Position numbers and translations under genes: made by a program. A stretch of 64,000 bases of DNA from Aldehydirespirator sp965204415 (GTDB lineage Bacteria; Actinomycetota; Acidimicrobiia; Acidimicrobiales; Aldehydirespiratoraceae), in assembly GCA_965204415.1 (NCBI GenBank), contig CBDBEL010000003.1, forward strand, positions 186,001-250,000, given 5' to 3'. This document shows positions 7,903 through 17,233 of this stretch, piece by piece (position 1 is the first letter of the stretch; each line of letters begins with the position of its first letter). The notes under the pieces were generated by a model. That model had not been told where the DNA came from, did not search any database, and saw only the letters and a program-made list of their open reading frames with translations.

Positions 7903-9126
7903 TCAGCCGAAGGCGCCGTCGGCCCGGAGTTGGGCAATGCGGTCGTCGTCGTAGTCCAGCAGTTCCTTGAGCACATACGGCGCGTCGGCCCCCAGTGCCG
8001 GTCCCGGCGAGAGCGAGTCGGCGGTCGGATGCTCACCCACCCGCACCGGGGTGACCGGCTGGCGGATCGTGCCGTGATGGGGGTGCTCGGTCTCGGCCAG
8101 CACGCCGCGGGCCACCGTGTGGGGATCGCGCAGTGCCGCGGGCACGTCCTGGATGGGCCCCGACGGCACCCCGGCCGCCTCCAGCATCTCCAGCCACTCC
8201 GAGGCCGGGCGGGTGCGGAACGCCTCCCTGAGGATCTCCAGCAGCTCGTCCTTGTTGGTATAGCGGGCCGCGAAGTCCACAAATCTCTCGTCGTCGGTCA
8301 ACTCCGGCATACCCAGGACCTCGGTGAGCCTCTGCCAGAACTTCTCCTTGGCGCATCCGATCACCAGCCAGGCGTCGGCAGCCTCGAAAATCTGGAACGG
8401 GACGAGCGACGGATGCGCCGACTCGGCCACCCGCTCGGGTTCGAACCCGGCGGTGAGGTGCCACGTGCCGAGGTAGCCGAGCAGGCTGGTGGCGGTGTCG
8501 TGGAGACTCAGGTCGCAGTCCATGCCGACGCCGTCACGCCGGGCCGCGTGGATGCCGGTGAGCAGGGCGATCGCGGCCACGAAGCCTCCCGAGAAGTCCA
8601 CCATCGAGAGGCCAGACTTCGTCGGCGGGCCGTCCGGGTCCCCGGTGAGGGCCATCCAGCCGCACAGACCCTGCAAGATGTAGTCGTAGCCGCCCTGGCG
8701 GGCCCTTGGACCGGTCATCCCGAAGCCGCTGAGCGAGCAGCACACGATCCGGGGGTTGATTCCCTTGAGGTCGTCGTAGCAGATGCCGAGAGCGGCGGGA
8801 AGGTCGCCGCGCAGGTTCGAGAAGACTGCATCCGAGCAGGCCACCAGGTCGTTGAACACGGCCCGGCCCTCGGCGTTGCGGATGTCGAGCGCGACGCTGC
8901 GCTTGTTGCGGTTGTAGGTCTGGAAGAACAGGCTCGAGTCTCCGTGCTGGAAGGGAGGCAGGTAGCGGGCCACGTCGCCGCCGGCGCTGGGATCCTCGAT
9001 CTTGATCACCTCGGCGCCGAGATCGGCGAGATGCATGGTGGCGAAGGGTCCGGCGCCGTACTGCTCCACGGCCACGATGCGGATGTCCTCAAGAGGCCTC
9101 ACACCGCGAGCGTAAACCTCAGACAT
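7903..9126 (-). CDS. CaiB/BaiF (class III) CoA-transferase family protein
   Basis: About 407 aa. This family moves CoA between carboxylic acids in the cytoplasm through an aspartyl-CoA thioester. Motifs include ADLGAEVIKIEDP near the N-terminus, NRNKRSVALDI, and SGFGMTGPRARQGGYD. The expected catalytic Asp is Asp177 in LSMVDFSGG. The ATG at 9126 is used here; GTG at 9102 (VRPLEDIRIV) is a plausible alternative closer to the family start. It leads the operon with the hydrolase-like and amidase genes, suggesting CoA activation in degradation of a carboxylated or amide compound. Confidence 0.88.
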   Translation of the reverse strand: MSEVYARGVRPLEDIRIVAVEQYGAGPFATMHLADLGAEVIKIEDPSAGGDVARYLPPFQHGDSSLFFQTYNRNKRSVALDIRNAEGRAVFNDLVACSDAVFSNLRGDLPAALGICYDDLKGINPRIVCCSLSGFGMTGPRARQGGYDYILQGLCGWMALTGDPDGPPTKSGLSMVDFSGGFVAAIALLTGIHAARRDGVGMDCDLSLHDTATSLLGYLGTWHLTAGFEPERVAESAHPSLVPFQIFEAADAWLVIGCAKEKFWQRLTEVLGMPELTDDERFVDFAARYTNKDELLEILREAFRTRPASEWLEMLEAAGVPSGPIQDVPAALRDPHTVARGVLAETEHPHHGTIRQPVTPVRVGEHPTADSLSPGPALGADAPYVLKELLDYDDDRIAQLRADGAFG

Positions 9127-9301
9127 TTGACGGTCAAAGGGAGCGCCGGGACCGGCCGCAACCCGTCGTCCGATCCGCGGTGGTGCGGCCGAACCGGCGA
9201 CGGCCGATCTGGTCGGTCGAGCGAGGACCGGTTTTGTAGAGTCAGCCGTACCAGCCGCTGCGCAGCCGGTCGCCGACCAGCAAGCCCAAGGAGCGGAGAA
9301 C

Positions 9302-10573
9302 ATGGCCACCGAGTCGCCTGCTAGCCAGCCGCAGACCCCGATCGCCCCGTTCAGCCTGCGGCGCAAGTCCATCCAGCTGCTGCTCGCTCATGCGTTGATC
9401 CTCATCGGGGGCGTCGTGCTGCTGGTGCAGGCAGTCGCCGTCGGCGACACCGCCCTCGTCGTTGTCGCATCGCTGTGCCTCGCCGTGATCGCCTTCACCA
9501 ACTATCGCCATGTGCATACCGGGATCCGGGTTGTCGCAGTGGAGATCTGGATTCGCGAGATGGGCGAGGGGAACCTGGACTACAAGGTGAACCTGTCGGG
9601 CAACGACGAGGTGAACGAAGCCGCCGCCGCCCTCGAGCGTCTCCGGCAGCGGTCGATCGAGGCGCTGCAACTCGACTTGGTGCGAAAGCTCTCCGAAGAC
9701 CTGCAATCCAAGAACAACGAGCTGGAGCGGGTGCTGTCGGAGCTGCGCCAGACCCATGACCAGATCATCCTGCGCCAGAAGCTGGTGGAGCTCGGGGAGC
9801 TGACCGCGGGCGTGGCCCACGAGATCAGGAACCCCCTCAACTTCATGAGGAACTTCTCGGAGGCGTGCGAGGAGCTTGCCGCCGAGTTGGGCGAGGCGAT
9901 CGCGCCGGTCGTGGCCGATCTCCCCGACGACGAGCGCTCCGCCATCGAGGACCTGGCCCGCGACCTGACCGACAACCTGCTGCGGATCCGCTCCCACGGG
10001 GACCGCGCCGACCGGATCGTGCGGGACATGGTGATGATCGGGCGCGGGGGCGGCACGCGCCAGCCCGTCTACATCAACGACCTGCTCAACGACAGGGCCA
10101 AGATCGCCTTCCACAGCGCCCAGGCCCTCGACGAGGAGTTCGAGATCGAAATCCGCAGCGACTGCGATCCCGATGTGAGGGAGATGGAAGTGGTGCCCGA
10201 GGAGATGGGCCGCGTGTTCCTGAACCTGGTCGGCAACGCCTGCTCCGCGATGGACGAGAAGCGGCGGGAGTCCGGCGGCGCCTCAGGCTCGTACCGGCCG
10301 ACCCTGTCGCTCAGCACGGAGCGGGCCGGCGGGGAGGTCGTCATCCGCATCCGCGACAACGGGACCGGCATCCCGGCCGACGCCATGGACAAGATCTTCA
10401 ACCCGTTCTTCACGACGAAGCCGTCGGGAACGGGCGTGGGACTGGGGCTCAGCTTCTGCAGCGACGTGGTCCGCCAGTACGGCGGCTCGATAACCGCGGA
10501 GTCGGAGCCCGGAGAGTTCACCGAGATGACCGTCCGGCTGCCGGCCGGCGGCGGCGTCGAGGGCGCGGCCTGA
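9302..10573 (+). CDS. Membrane sensor histidine kinase, orphan
   Basis: 423 aa. Two hydrophobic segments (about 25-45 and 49-66) have almost no loop between them, so there is no large extracellular sensor. A HAMP-like stretch and a coiled coil (115-160) follow. The HisKA box is GELTAGVAHEIRNPLN with phospho-acceptor His173. The HATPase domain has its N box at Asn312, G1 RDNGTGIP, F box NPFFTTKP and G2 GTGVGLGLS. This places it with NtrB/ZraS-like kinases. An AGGAG ribosome binding site precedes the ATG. No response regulator gene adjoins it, so its partner is elsewhere. Confidence 0.93.
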   Translation: MATESPASQPQTPIAPFSLRRKSIQLLLAHALILIGGVVLLVQAVAVGDTALVVVASLCLAVIAFTNYRHVHTGIRVVAVEIWIREMGEGNLDYKVNLSGNDEVNEAAAALERLRQRSIEALQLDLVRKLSEDLQSKNNELERVLSELRQTHDQIILRQKLVELGELTAGVAHEIRNPLNFMRNFSEACEELAAELGEAIAPVVADLPDDERSAIEDLARDLTDNLLRIRSHGDRADRIVRDMVMIGRGGGTRQPVYINDLLNDRAKIAFHSAQALDEEFEIEIRSDCDPDVREMEVVPEEMGRVFLNLVGNACSAMDEKRRESGGASGSYRPTLSLSTERAGGEVVIRIRDNGTGIPADAMDKIFNPFFTTKPSGTGVGLGLSFCSDVVRQYGGSITAESEPGEFTEMTVRLPAGGGVEGAA

Positions 10574-10608
10574 TCCCCGGAGGTCGGCTGGGTCCCTGAC
10601 GCTGGCGG

Positions 10609-11541
10609 CTAGATGGACTTGCTCGGGAAACCCAGTCCCTCGTGGTCCTGGCCGTGCATGCCGGCGTTGAGGCGGGCCGCGGCCATCAGCTTGGCCACCA
10701 CCGGTCCCAGCTCGGCCGGGTTGTCCGGCTGGACCTCGACCGGGCCGAGGTGCCATCCCTCGGCGATGCCGAGGTTCTCGCCCCGCACATCGAAGACCCG
10801 GCCGGTCACGTTGGCCGCCTCGGGGCTGGCCAACCACGCGGTGATCACCGCGATCCAGCGAGGGTCGATGCTGTCCTTGAACTCCTCGGACGCCTCGTCG
10901 CCGCCCATCAGCGGGGCGGTTAGCCGCGACCAGGCCGTGGGGGCCAGGCAGTTGACGGTCACGCCGTAGCGGACCAGCTCCTGGGCTGCGATCACCGTGA
11001 ACGCGGCGATGCCCGCCTTGGCTGCGCCGTAGTTGGTCTGCCCGACGTTGCCGTAGATGCCCGACGGCGACGACGTGTTGATGATCCGCCCGTAGGTCTC
11101 CTCGCCCGACTTGGCCCTGTTGCGCCAGTAGGTGGCCGCGTGATGCGACGGGCCGAACGTGCCCTTGAGATGGACGGCCATCACCGTGTCCCAGTCGTCC
11201 TCGGTCATCGAGAACACCATCCGGTCCCGCAGGACACCGGCGTTGTTGACCACGATGTTGATGTCGCCGAAGGTGTCGATGGCCTGTTGCACCATGGCCC
11301 CGGCGTCGTCGAAGCTGGCCACGCTGCCGCCGTTGACGACGGCCTCGCCCCCGGCGGAGGTGATCGCCTCGACCACCTCGGCCGCCGGCGTGACGTCGGC
11401 GCCACCGCCGAACTCGTCGCCGCCCAGGTCGTTGACCACCACTTTGGCCCCGTGCCCGGCGAGCATCAGCGCGTGCTCGCGCCCGATCCCCCGCCCTGCG
11501 CCGGTGACCAGCGCCACTTTGCCTTCGAGAAGCCTGCTCAT
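10609..11541 (-). CDS. Short-chain dehydrogenase/reductase (peroxisomal MFE-2-like 3-hydroxyacyl-CoA dehydrogenase type)
   Basis: 310-aa NAD(P)-dependent SDR. It has the cofactor loop TGAGRGIG (residues 13-20), NNAG (99-102), catalytic Ser157/158, Tyr171 and Lys175 (YGAAK). The VVVNDLGGDEFGGG stretch and the extended C-terminus resemble the (3R)-hydroxyacyl-CoA dehydrogenase domain of multifunctional beta-oxidation enzymes. That suggests acyl-CoA or steroid-like substrates. A strong ribosome binding site (AGGAGG) precedes the ATG. It converges on the histidine kinase gene with a 35-nt gap. Confidence 0.9.
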   Translation of the reverse strand: MSRLLEGKVALVTGAGRGIGREHALMLAGHGAKVVVNDLGGDEFGGGADVTPAAEVVEAITSAGGEAVVNGGSVASFDDAGAMVQQAIDTFGDINIVVNNAGVLRDRMVFSMTEDDWDTVMAVHLKGTFGPSHHAATYWRNRAKSGEETYGRIINTSSPSGIYGNVGQTNYGAAKAGIAAFTVIAAQELVRYGVTVNCLAPTAWSRLTAPLMGGDEASEEFKDSIDPRWIAVITAWLASPEAANVTGRVFDVRGENLGIAEGWHLGPVEVQPDNPAELGPVVAKLMAAARLNAGMHGQDHEGLGFPSKSI

Positions 11542-11626
11542 GGATCCTCCTGGTCTGCGAACTCTCGACCTCGGAGCGTCACGCTACCGGTCGACGGTCG
11601 TGCCCCGGTGAGGGTCGGCGCCGATT

Positions 11627-12235
11627 TCACCACCCTCGGGCGATCCACTCGTCAAGCTGCGGGGACTCCTCGCCGACGGTGGTGTCGAGTCCGTGGCCGG
11701 GCAGCACGATGGTGGATCCGTCGAACTGGGAGAAGATCCGATCCTCGATGGAGCGGATGATGGTCTCGAAGTCGCCGCCCTCGTACTGGGTGGCGCCCGG
11801 ACCACCGGGGAACAGGGTGTCGCCGGTGAACAGCAGCGGCGTCCCCTCCACATGGAACGAGATCGAGCCCGGGGTGTGGCCCGGCGTGTGCAGGGTGCGC
11901 AGGCGCAGTCGGCCGATCTCGATGACGGTGTCGTCCTCCAGCAGGTAGTCGTAGCTGGGGAGCATGGCCGCGTCCTCGGCGGTCACCCCCACCTCGTAGC
12001 CGGCGTCTCGCACGGCCGGGATGGCCTGGATGTGGTCCCAGTGGCCGTGGGTCTCCAGCACGGTGCGCACCCCGAGCCGGCGGCACAGCTCCAGCAGCCG
12101 CTCGTGCTCGTTGGCCGCGTCGATCAGCACGGCCTCGCCGGTGGACGTGCAGCGGATCACGAAGACGTTGTTCTCCACGGGGCCGACCACCACCCTGTGG
12201 ACCTCGACCCCGGTGTCGGACCAGTGCAGTGTCAT
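11627..12235 (-). CDS. Metallo-beta-lactamase fold hydrolase (glyoxalase II-like)
   Basis: 202-aa cytoplasmic MBL-fold protein. The metal-binding motif THGHWDH has His63, His65, Asp67 and His68. Further ligands are in HTPGHTPGS, FTGDTLFPGG and VLPGHG. Length and motif spacing match small glyoxalase-II-like thioester hydrolases; in mycothiol producers related proteins may act on mycothiol adducts. It probably lies in the same transcript as the downstream SDR (86-nt gap). Confidence 0.88.
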   Translation of the reverse strand: MTLHWSDTGVEVHRVVVGPVENNVFVIRCTSTGEAVLIDAANEHERLLELCRRLGVRTVLETHGHWDHIQAIPAVRDAGYEVGVTAEDAAMLPSYDYLLEDDTVIEIGRLRLRTLHTPGHTPGSISFHVEGTPLLFTGDTLFPGGPGATQYEGGDFETIIRSIEDRIFSQFDGSTIVLPGHGLDTTVGEESPQLDEWIARGW

Positions 12236-12266
12236 GGCCCGACCCTATCGCTCGCTGCCCCCGTGC

Positions 12267-12518
12267 TCAGTCGGCGAGGATGCGAACCTCGCCTCTTATC
12301 GCGCCGGGCGCGCCGCAGCACCAGCACGGCACCGACGACGCTCCCCGCCACATGACGTCGCAGTTCTCACAGCGCAGCGCGTAGGGCGCGTCGCCGGCGG
12401 GCATCGAGGGCTCCGGCGGGAGCTCGACCGGGCGGGGTCGGCCGGGCAGCAGCCGAGTCACCGCGGCTGTGACAGCACGATCCAGGGCACGGGCCGGGAA
12501 TGCGACCATCTGACGCAT
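12267..12518 (-). CDS. Small zinc-ribbon protein
   Basis: About 83 aa. The N-terminal half is basic and hydrophobic (VAFPARALDRAVTAAVTRLL), and the C-terminus holds two Cys pairs (CENC and CWCC) forming a likely zinc ribbon. Starts at 12530, 12518 and 12509 are all possible and none has a clear ribosome binding site. It is divergent from the cyclophilin gene. Function not recognised. Confidence 0.6.
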   Translation of the reverse strand: MRQMVAFPARALDRAVTAAVTRLLPGRPRPVELPPEPSMPAGDAPYALRCENCDVMWRGASSVPCWCCGAPGAIRGEVRILAD

Positions 12519-12636
12519 GCGCGTCACCATAGAGTGCAGTCGCGCGCGGGTGGATGATCCCCAGTCCCGGCAACGTTTGGAGACAGCGCCGGTAGGGTCG
12601 CTCGGTCTTTGCCGGCTCGAGCACGAGGAGTCAACC

Positions 12637-13197
12637 GTGGCCGTCACACCCTGCCCTGCCGAGGACGGATCGAGCCCGGTCCGCCGCGAGTTCCGAGAGC
12701 CGCCACCGATGTGCATCGACCCCTCCAAGCGGTACACCGCGACGATGGAGACCTCGATGGGGTCTCTCACCATCGCCCTGGATGCGGCCGCGGCGCCGTT
12801 GACCGTCAACAACTTCGTGGTGCTGTCGCGGTACCACTACTACGACGGGGTGATCTTCCATCGCATCATCAACGGCTTCGTGTGCCAGGGCGGCGATCCC
12901 ACCGGCACCGGCCGCGGCGGCCCCGGCTACCGCTTCGCCGACGAGCTGCCCAAGCCGGGCCGCTACGAGATCGGCTCGCTGGCCATGGCCAACGCCGGCC
13001 CCAACACCAACGGCAGCCAGTTCTTCCTCATCAGCGGCCCCAACGGTGCTGGGTTGCCGCCGCAGTACTCGCTGTTCGGCAAGGTCGTGAACGGGCTGGA
13101 CGTGGTGGACGCCATGCAGCGTGTCGATACCGACCGCAACGACCGTCCGCTAACCGACGTGACCATCGATTCGGTGACGATCACCGAGTCGGACTGA
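12637..13197 (+). CDS. Cyclophilin-type peptidyl-prolyl cis-trans isomerase
   Basis: 186 aa with GTG start at 12637, preceded by GAGGAG (12625-12630) six bases upstream. An upstream ATG at 12517 is open but lacks such a site. The cyclophilin domain begins at KRYTATMETSMGSLTIAL. It carries the active-site stretch FHRIINGFVCQGGD (catalytic Arg), NGSQFFLI and YSLFGKVVNGLDVVD. It catalyses proline isomerisation; with no signal peptide it should be cytoplasmic. Confidence 0.93.
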   Translation: MAVTPCPAEDGSSPVRREFREPPPMCIDPSKRYTATMETSMGSLTIALDAAAAPLTVNNFVVLSRYHYYDGVIFHRIINGFVCQGGDPTGTGRGGPGYRFADELPKPGRYEIGSLAMANAGPNTNGSQFFLISGPNGAGLPPQYSLFGKVVNGLDVVDAMQRVDTDRNDRPLTDVTIDSVTITESD

Positions 13198-13275
13198 GTA
13201 GCGTCGAAGTCCGAGCAGGCGCAACGTGGGACACCGGGTCCCGCCGCGGGAGCGCACCCAATAGGAGCACACGAG

Positions 13276-14127
13276 ATGGAGATCGGCACAGTCGGCGTGA
13301 TCGGCGTCGGGACGATGGGCAGCGGCATCGTTGAGGTCGTGGCCCGTAACGGCCTGCAGGTAGTGGCCCGCGAGGCGACGCCAGAACTGGTGGAGACCGG
13401 CCGTAGCCGGGTCGAGAAGTCGATGGACCGGGGCGTCGCCCGGGGCAAGCTCGACGAAGCCGCCCGCGACGCCGCGTCCGCGGCCATCACCTGGACCACC
13501 GACCTCGGCGATCTTGGCCACTGCGACCTGGTGCTGGAGGCCGTCCCCGAGACTCTGCCGCTCAAGCTGGAGATCTTCGGCGTGCTCGACCGGGTCCTCG
13601 ACCCTTCCGCGATCATGGCCACCAACACGTCGTCGATTCCGATCATCGACGTGGCCATGGGCACGTCTCGCCCGCAGCAGGTGCTGGGCATGCACTTCTT
13701 CAACCCGGCCACGGTGATGAAGCTGGTCGAGGTGATCAGCACCCAGCTGACCGCGCCCGAGGTCACCGCGACCGCCACCGCGTTCGCCACCGACACTCTT
13801 GGCAAGCGGGTGGTGCCCGCTGCGGACCGGGCCGGGTTCGTGGTCAACAAGCTGCTGGTCCCCTACATCTGCCAGGCCATCGAGATGTACGAGTCGGGCC
13901 ACGCTTCGGCCAGCGACATCGACGACGCCATGAAGCTGGGAGCCGGGCATCCCATGGGGCCCTTGACGCTGGCCGACCTGATCGGGCTCGACGTGTGCCT
14001 GTTCACGGCCGAGTCGCTGTACGCGGAGTACGCCGAGCGCTTCTACGCACCGCCGCCGCTGCTTCGCCGCATGGTGGCCGCGGGCCGGCTGGGTCGCAAG
14101 ACCGGCCGGGGCTTCTACGAGTACTGA
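13276..14127 (+). CDS. 3-hydroxyacyl-CoA dehydrogenase (3-hydroxybutyryl-CoA dehydrogenase type)
   Basis: 283-aa NAD-dependent dehydrogenase, full length for the single-domain Hbd/PaaH family. N-terminal Rossmann motif GVIGVGTMGSGI; ATNTSSIPI and catalytic-region HFFNPATVMKLVEV; C-terminal helical domain with GAGHPMGPLTLADLIGLD and KTGRGFYEY. It oxidises (S)-3-hydroxyacyl-CoA in fatty acid or aromatic degradation or butanoate metabolism. The ribosome binding site AGGAG lies upstream of the ATG. Confidence 0.94.
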   Translation: MEIGTVGVIGVGTMGSGIVEVVARNGLQVVAREATPELVETGRSRVEKSMDRGVARGKLDEAARDAASAAITWTTDLGDLGHCDLVLEAVPETLPLKLEIFGVLDRVLDPSAIMATNTSSIPIIDVAMGTSRPQQVLGMHFFNPATVMKLVEVISTQLTAPEVTATATAFATDTLGKRVVPAADRAGFVVNKLLVPYICQAIEMYESGHASASDIDDAMKLGAGHPMGPLTLADLIGLDVCLFTAESLYAEYAERFYAPPPLLRRMVAAGRLGRKTGRGFYEY

Positions 14128-14167
14128 GCCGCCCCGGGACGGCACTCTGCGCCAACTTCCGGCGGTC

Positions 14168-14263
14168 AAGAGGCCGAGCGGATAGGCACGCGAATCCGGC
14201 CCATACGGCGCGAGGCCGTGGCCCGAGCGGCCCGTGAGCGCAGCGAACAAGAGCGGGAACGAC
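14168..14263 (+). repeat. Dispersed ~100-bp repeat, copy A
   Basis: Lies between two convergent genes. It starts AAGAGGCCGAGCGGATAGGC and ends with the conserved blocks GGCCCGTGAGCGCA and AACAAGAGCGGGAA. It matches copies at 15477-15585 and (inverted) 23869-23962. No gene is seen in it. Confidence 0.85.
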
Positions 14264-14304
14264 CCCGCTGCAACGCGACGGGCTTGCACCTACCCACGCA
14301 CCTT

Positions 14305-14691
14305 CTAAGAGGAACTATCCCCCACAACCTCCGGAAGCTCGCTACGCCAGCGGGCGGCAGCGGCCCGGGCCTCAGCCTCGAGGGAGATGGCCTCGTAGGC
14401 CTGCCGGCGGCTGCGCAGCCGCCAGAGGTTGACGAAGTACTCCCGCACGTATCGCCGCAGGAACCGCACCACCCCCAGCCGGGCGTACTGCTCGACGTGA
14501 ACCAGTTCATGGGCGAGCAGCACCCGCCGGCCGGAGCGGTCGTCGTCGCGCAGCACCATGATCAGACGACCCAACGTCATGCCGTGCATGCCCGGGGCGA
14601 GCAGCGGCACCTTCTGCACCCGGGCCCGGCGGGCCAGGTCGGCGGGCACCAGGTCGTAGCCCGCGATCTCGTGCGGGGCGAGCCGCCTCAT
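14305..14691 (-). CDS. HExxH-motif putative metalloprotease-like protein
   Basis: 128 aa. A zinc-protease-like HELVH sits in LLAHELVHVEQYARLG, followed by a long basic helix region. The size and the motif followed by VEQY resemble small DUF4157-type zincins whose substrates are unknown. No signal peptide is seen. The ATG at 14691 overlaps the stop of the upstream HAD gene (ATGA), so they are co-translated. Confidence 0.75.
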   Translation of the reverse strand: MRRLAPHEIAGYDLVPADLARRARVQKVPLLAPGMHGMTLGRLIMVLRDDDRSGRRVLLAHELVHVEQYARLGVVRFLRRYVREYFVNLWRLRSRRQAYEAISLEAEARAAAARWRSELPEVVGDSSS

Positions 14692-15464
14692 GCCGGGTGC
14701 GTGCCGAAACGCCCCCCGATGCCGGCCGGCCCGGCCAGGCCGGGACCAAGCTCGCCGTCGCCAGCCCAGATCTGCAGGAGTTCCGGCAGGTCGCGAAGGG
14801 CTTCGAGAGTGGTCACCGCCACGTGGTGGCCGTCGTGCTCGTCCTCGTGTCGCCAGGTGACGTGGTAGGGGACGTGCACTGCGGACCCGCCTAGCGCCAG
14901 CACCGGCAGCACATCGGAGCGCAGCGAGTTGCCGACCATCACGAACCGGGACGGATCGATCTCGTGACGCTCGAGCAGCTCGCCGTAGACGGTGGCGTCC
15001 TTGTCGGCCACCACTTCGACCCGCCAGAACCGCTCGGCCAGGCCGCTGGCGGCCACCTTGGCCAGCTGGTCGTGCACATCGCCCTTGGTGATGACCATCA
15101 GCCGATGGTGGCCGAGGGCGTCAAGCACCTCCTCAACACCGTCGATCAGCTCGATGGGCCGGTCCAGCAGGCGCTTGCCCAACCCGATGATCGCGGTGAT
15201 GCGGTCGGCGTCGACCTTGCCGCCGCTGATGCAGACCGCGGCCTCGATCATCGACAGCGTGAACGACTTCACGCCGTAGCCGAAGCGGGGCAGATTGGCC
15301 GTCTGGATCTCGTGGAGGCGGTCGTCCACGGTGACGGCGTCGGCCCAGGGCTCCAGCAGCTCCTCGTACTCCCGTTGCACATCCTGGAACAGGTCCTCGT
15401 TGTGCCACAGCGTGTCGTCGGCATCGAAGGCGACGGTCAGCGGCTGGTGATCGTCCCCGGTCAC
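14688..15464 (-). CDS. HAD-superfamily hydrolase (phosphatase-like)
   Basis: 258 aa, GTG start at 15464 chosen because the HAD core begins a few residues later; the upstream open frame is repeat copy B. Motif I FDADDTLW (Asp14, Asp16), motif II VITKGD, motif III Lys in the following helix, motif IV MVGNSLRSDV. The large cap inserted after motif I fits the phosphoglycolate-phosphatase-like group. Substrate unknown. Coupled to the HELVH protein by a four-base overlap. Confidence 0.85.
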   Translation of the reverse strand: MTGDDHQPLTVAFDADDTLWHNEDLFQDVQREYEELLEPWADAVTVDDRLHEIQTANLPRFGYGVKSFTLSMIEAAVCISGGKVDADRITAIIGLGKRLLDRPIELIDGVEEVLDALGHHRLMVITKGDVHDQLAKVAASGLAERFWRVEVVADKDATVYGELLERHEIDPSRFVMVGNSLRSDVLPVLALGGSAVHVPYHVTWRHEDEHDGHHVAVTTLEALRDLPELLQIWAGDGELGPGLAGPAGIGGRFGTHPA

Positions 15465-15476
15465 GGTTGCGATCCT

Positions 15477-15585
15477 AAGAGGCCGAGTGGAGTGCGTGCG
15501 CGACCACCTCGGTGAGACGAGGCCATGGGCGGTGTTGCTGTGGTTTGGACGGCCCGTGAGCGCAACGAACAAGAGCGGGAATGAC
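15477..15585 (+). repeat. Dispersed ~100-bp repeat, copy B
   Basis: Occupies the divergent intergenic region between the HAD gene and the beta-propeller gene. It shares AAGAGGCCGAG at one end and the GGCCCGTGAGCGCA plus AACAAGAGCGGGAA blocks at the other with copies A and C. The middle is diverged. Confidence 0.8.
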
Positions 15586-15643
15586 ATGGCCACCGAACGA
15601 CGCGAACGACAGGGAATTGCGGCGCGGTGGGCATGATGGAGCC

Positions 15644-17203
15644 ATGCGCACCCTGTCGAGGCCGGCGAGGCTGGGTCTGGTGTTCGCGGCCGCGTCCGTG
15701 GTGATCGCGGCAGCCTTGTTGCTGTGGGCGCCCCGAGTGGACAGGGGCGAGCCTGACGAGACCGACCTCGTCCTGGCTGCGGCGGCTACTTCCACCACGA
15801 CGACGACCACGACAACCACAACCACCACGACGACCACTACGACCACCACCACCGTGCCGCCATTCGAGGGCTGGGTGGACCCGGAGACCTCCGGACAGCC
15901 GTGGGGCGACACCGTGGAGGGAGTGCTCACGTTCAGGGGCAACCCGACGCGCACCTACTACGGCAAGGGCCCGGTGCCGTCGGCTCCGCAGGAGGCCTGG
16001 CATTTCCCCCGCGGTGAGAAGATGTGCTCGCTGTCGTCGGTCGGCGGCGAGCCCCGGCAGTGGTGCGGCACCGGCTGGACGGGACAGCCCGCCATCTTCG
16101 AGCGCGACGGCCGAACCTGGGTGGTGGTCGGCGCCTTCAGCCGCAATATCCATTTCCTCGACGCCGACACCGGCGAGCGCCTGCTGCCCGACTTCCCCAC
16201 GGGCGACATCATCAAGGGATCGGTGACCATCGACCCGGACGGCTACCCGCTGGTGTACGTCGGCAGCCGGGACAACCGCTACCGGGTGGTCGCCTTCGAC
16301 GGCGAAGCACCCCGGGAGCTGTGGTCGCTGGGTGCCTACGACCTCGCTCCGATCATGTGGAACGACGACTGGGACAGCTCCGGGTTGGTGATCGACGACT
16401 ACCTGTTCATCGGCGGCGAGAACTCCCGGATCCATATCATCAAGCTCAACCGGGGCTACGGCGACGACGGGCTGGTGACCGCCGACCCGCAGGTGGTGTT
16501 CCATGCGCCCGGGTGGGACGACGAGCTGCTGGCCGAGGTGGGCCGGGAGTTGTCGATCGAGACCTCGGTGGCCATCAGCGGCGACACCCTGTACTTCGCC
16601 AACTCGGGCGGCCTGGTCCAGGGCTGGGACATCTCCGAGTTGCGGGACAACCCGGCCGCGGTACCTGAGCGGGTGTTCCGCTTCTGGACCGGCGACGACA
16701 CCGACGCCACGCTGGTGATCGATGCCGAGGGGATGATCTACGTCGGCGTCGAGTACCAGAGGGGCACGGCCCGATCCCACGAGGTGGGCCAGATCATCAA
16801 GCTCGACCCGAGCCGGCCCGACGATCCGCTGGTGTGGGGCGTGCATGTGCGGGGTGCGCTGGACGGGTCGGGGGTGTGGGCCACGCCGGGGCTGCACCGA
16901 GACCTGTTGATCGTGCCCACCCATACGGGCCATGTGTACGGGTTGGACGCCGCCACCGGGGAGATCCGCTGGACGAAGAAGCTGCCCGGGCCGACCTGGC
17001 CGAGCCCGGTCATCGTCGACGAGGTGTGGATCCAGGGCGACTGCGGCGGCGGCCTCTACGCCTTCGACGTGAGCGACACCGCGGTGGAGCCGCCCCAGCT
17101 GTGGAGCATCTCGCTGGGCGCCTGCATCGAGTCCACCCCCGCGGTGTGGGACGGTCTCATAGTGGTCGGCACCAAAGGCGGCTACATCCACGCCCTCCGC
17201 TGA
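15644..17203 (+). CDS. Exported or membrane-anchored PQQ-like beta-propeller protein
   Basis: About 519 aa. An N-terminal hydrophobic anchor or signal (LGLVFAAASVVIAAALLLW) is followed by a run of 20 threonines encoded by mixed ACN codons, acting as an extracellular tether. The rest is a beta-propeller of repeated blades such as NIHFLDADTGERL, HVYGLDAATGEIRWTKKL and GGLYAFDVSDT, typical of PQQ-binding-like repeats. Enzymatic PQQ residues are not evident, so an outer-surface structural or binding role is more likely. ATG at 15644 with GGAG close upstream. Confidence 0.82.
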   Translation: MRTLSRPARLGLVFAAASVVIAAALLLWAPRVDRGEPDETDLVLAAAATSTTTTTTTTTTTTTTTTTTTTVPPFEGWVDPETSGQPWGDTVEGVLTFRGNPTRTYYGKGPVPSAPQEAWHFPRGEKMCSLSSVGGEPRQWCGTGWTGQPAIFERDGRTWVVVGAFSRNIHFLDADTGERLLPDFPTGDIIKGSVTIDPDGYPLVYVGSRDNRYRVVAFDGEAPRELWSLGAYDLAPIMWNDDWDSSGLVIDDYLFIGGENSRIHIIKLNRGYGDDGLVTADPQVVFHAPGWDDELLAEVGRELSIETSVAISGDTLYFANSGGLVQGWDISELRDNPAAVPERVFRFWTGDDTDATLVIDAEGMIYVGVEYQRGTARSHEVGQIIKLDPSRPDDPLVWGVHVRGALDGSGVWATPGLHRDLLIVPTHTGHVYGLDAATGEIRWTKKLPGPTWPSPVIVDEVWIQGDCGGGLYAFDVSDTAVEPPQLWSISLGACIESTPAVWDGLIVVGTKGGYIHALR

Positions 17204-17233
17204 CCGCCGGTCCGCAGCGCTTGACTGGCAACA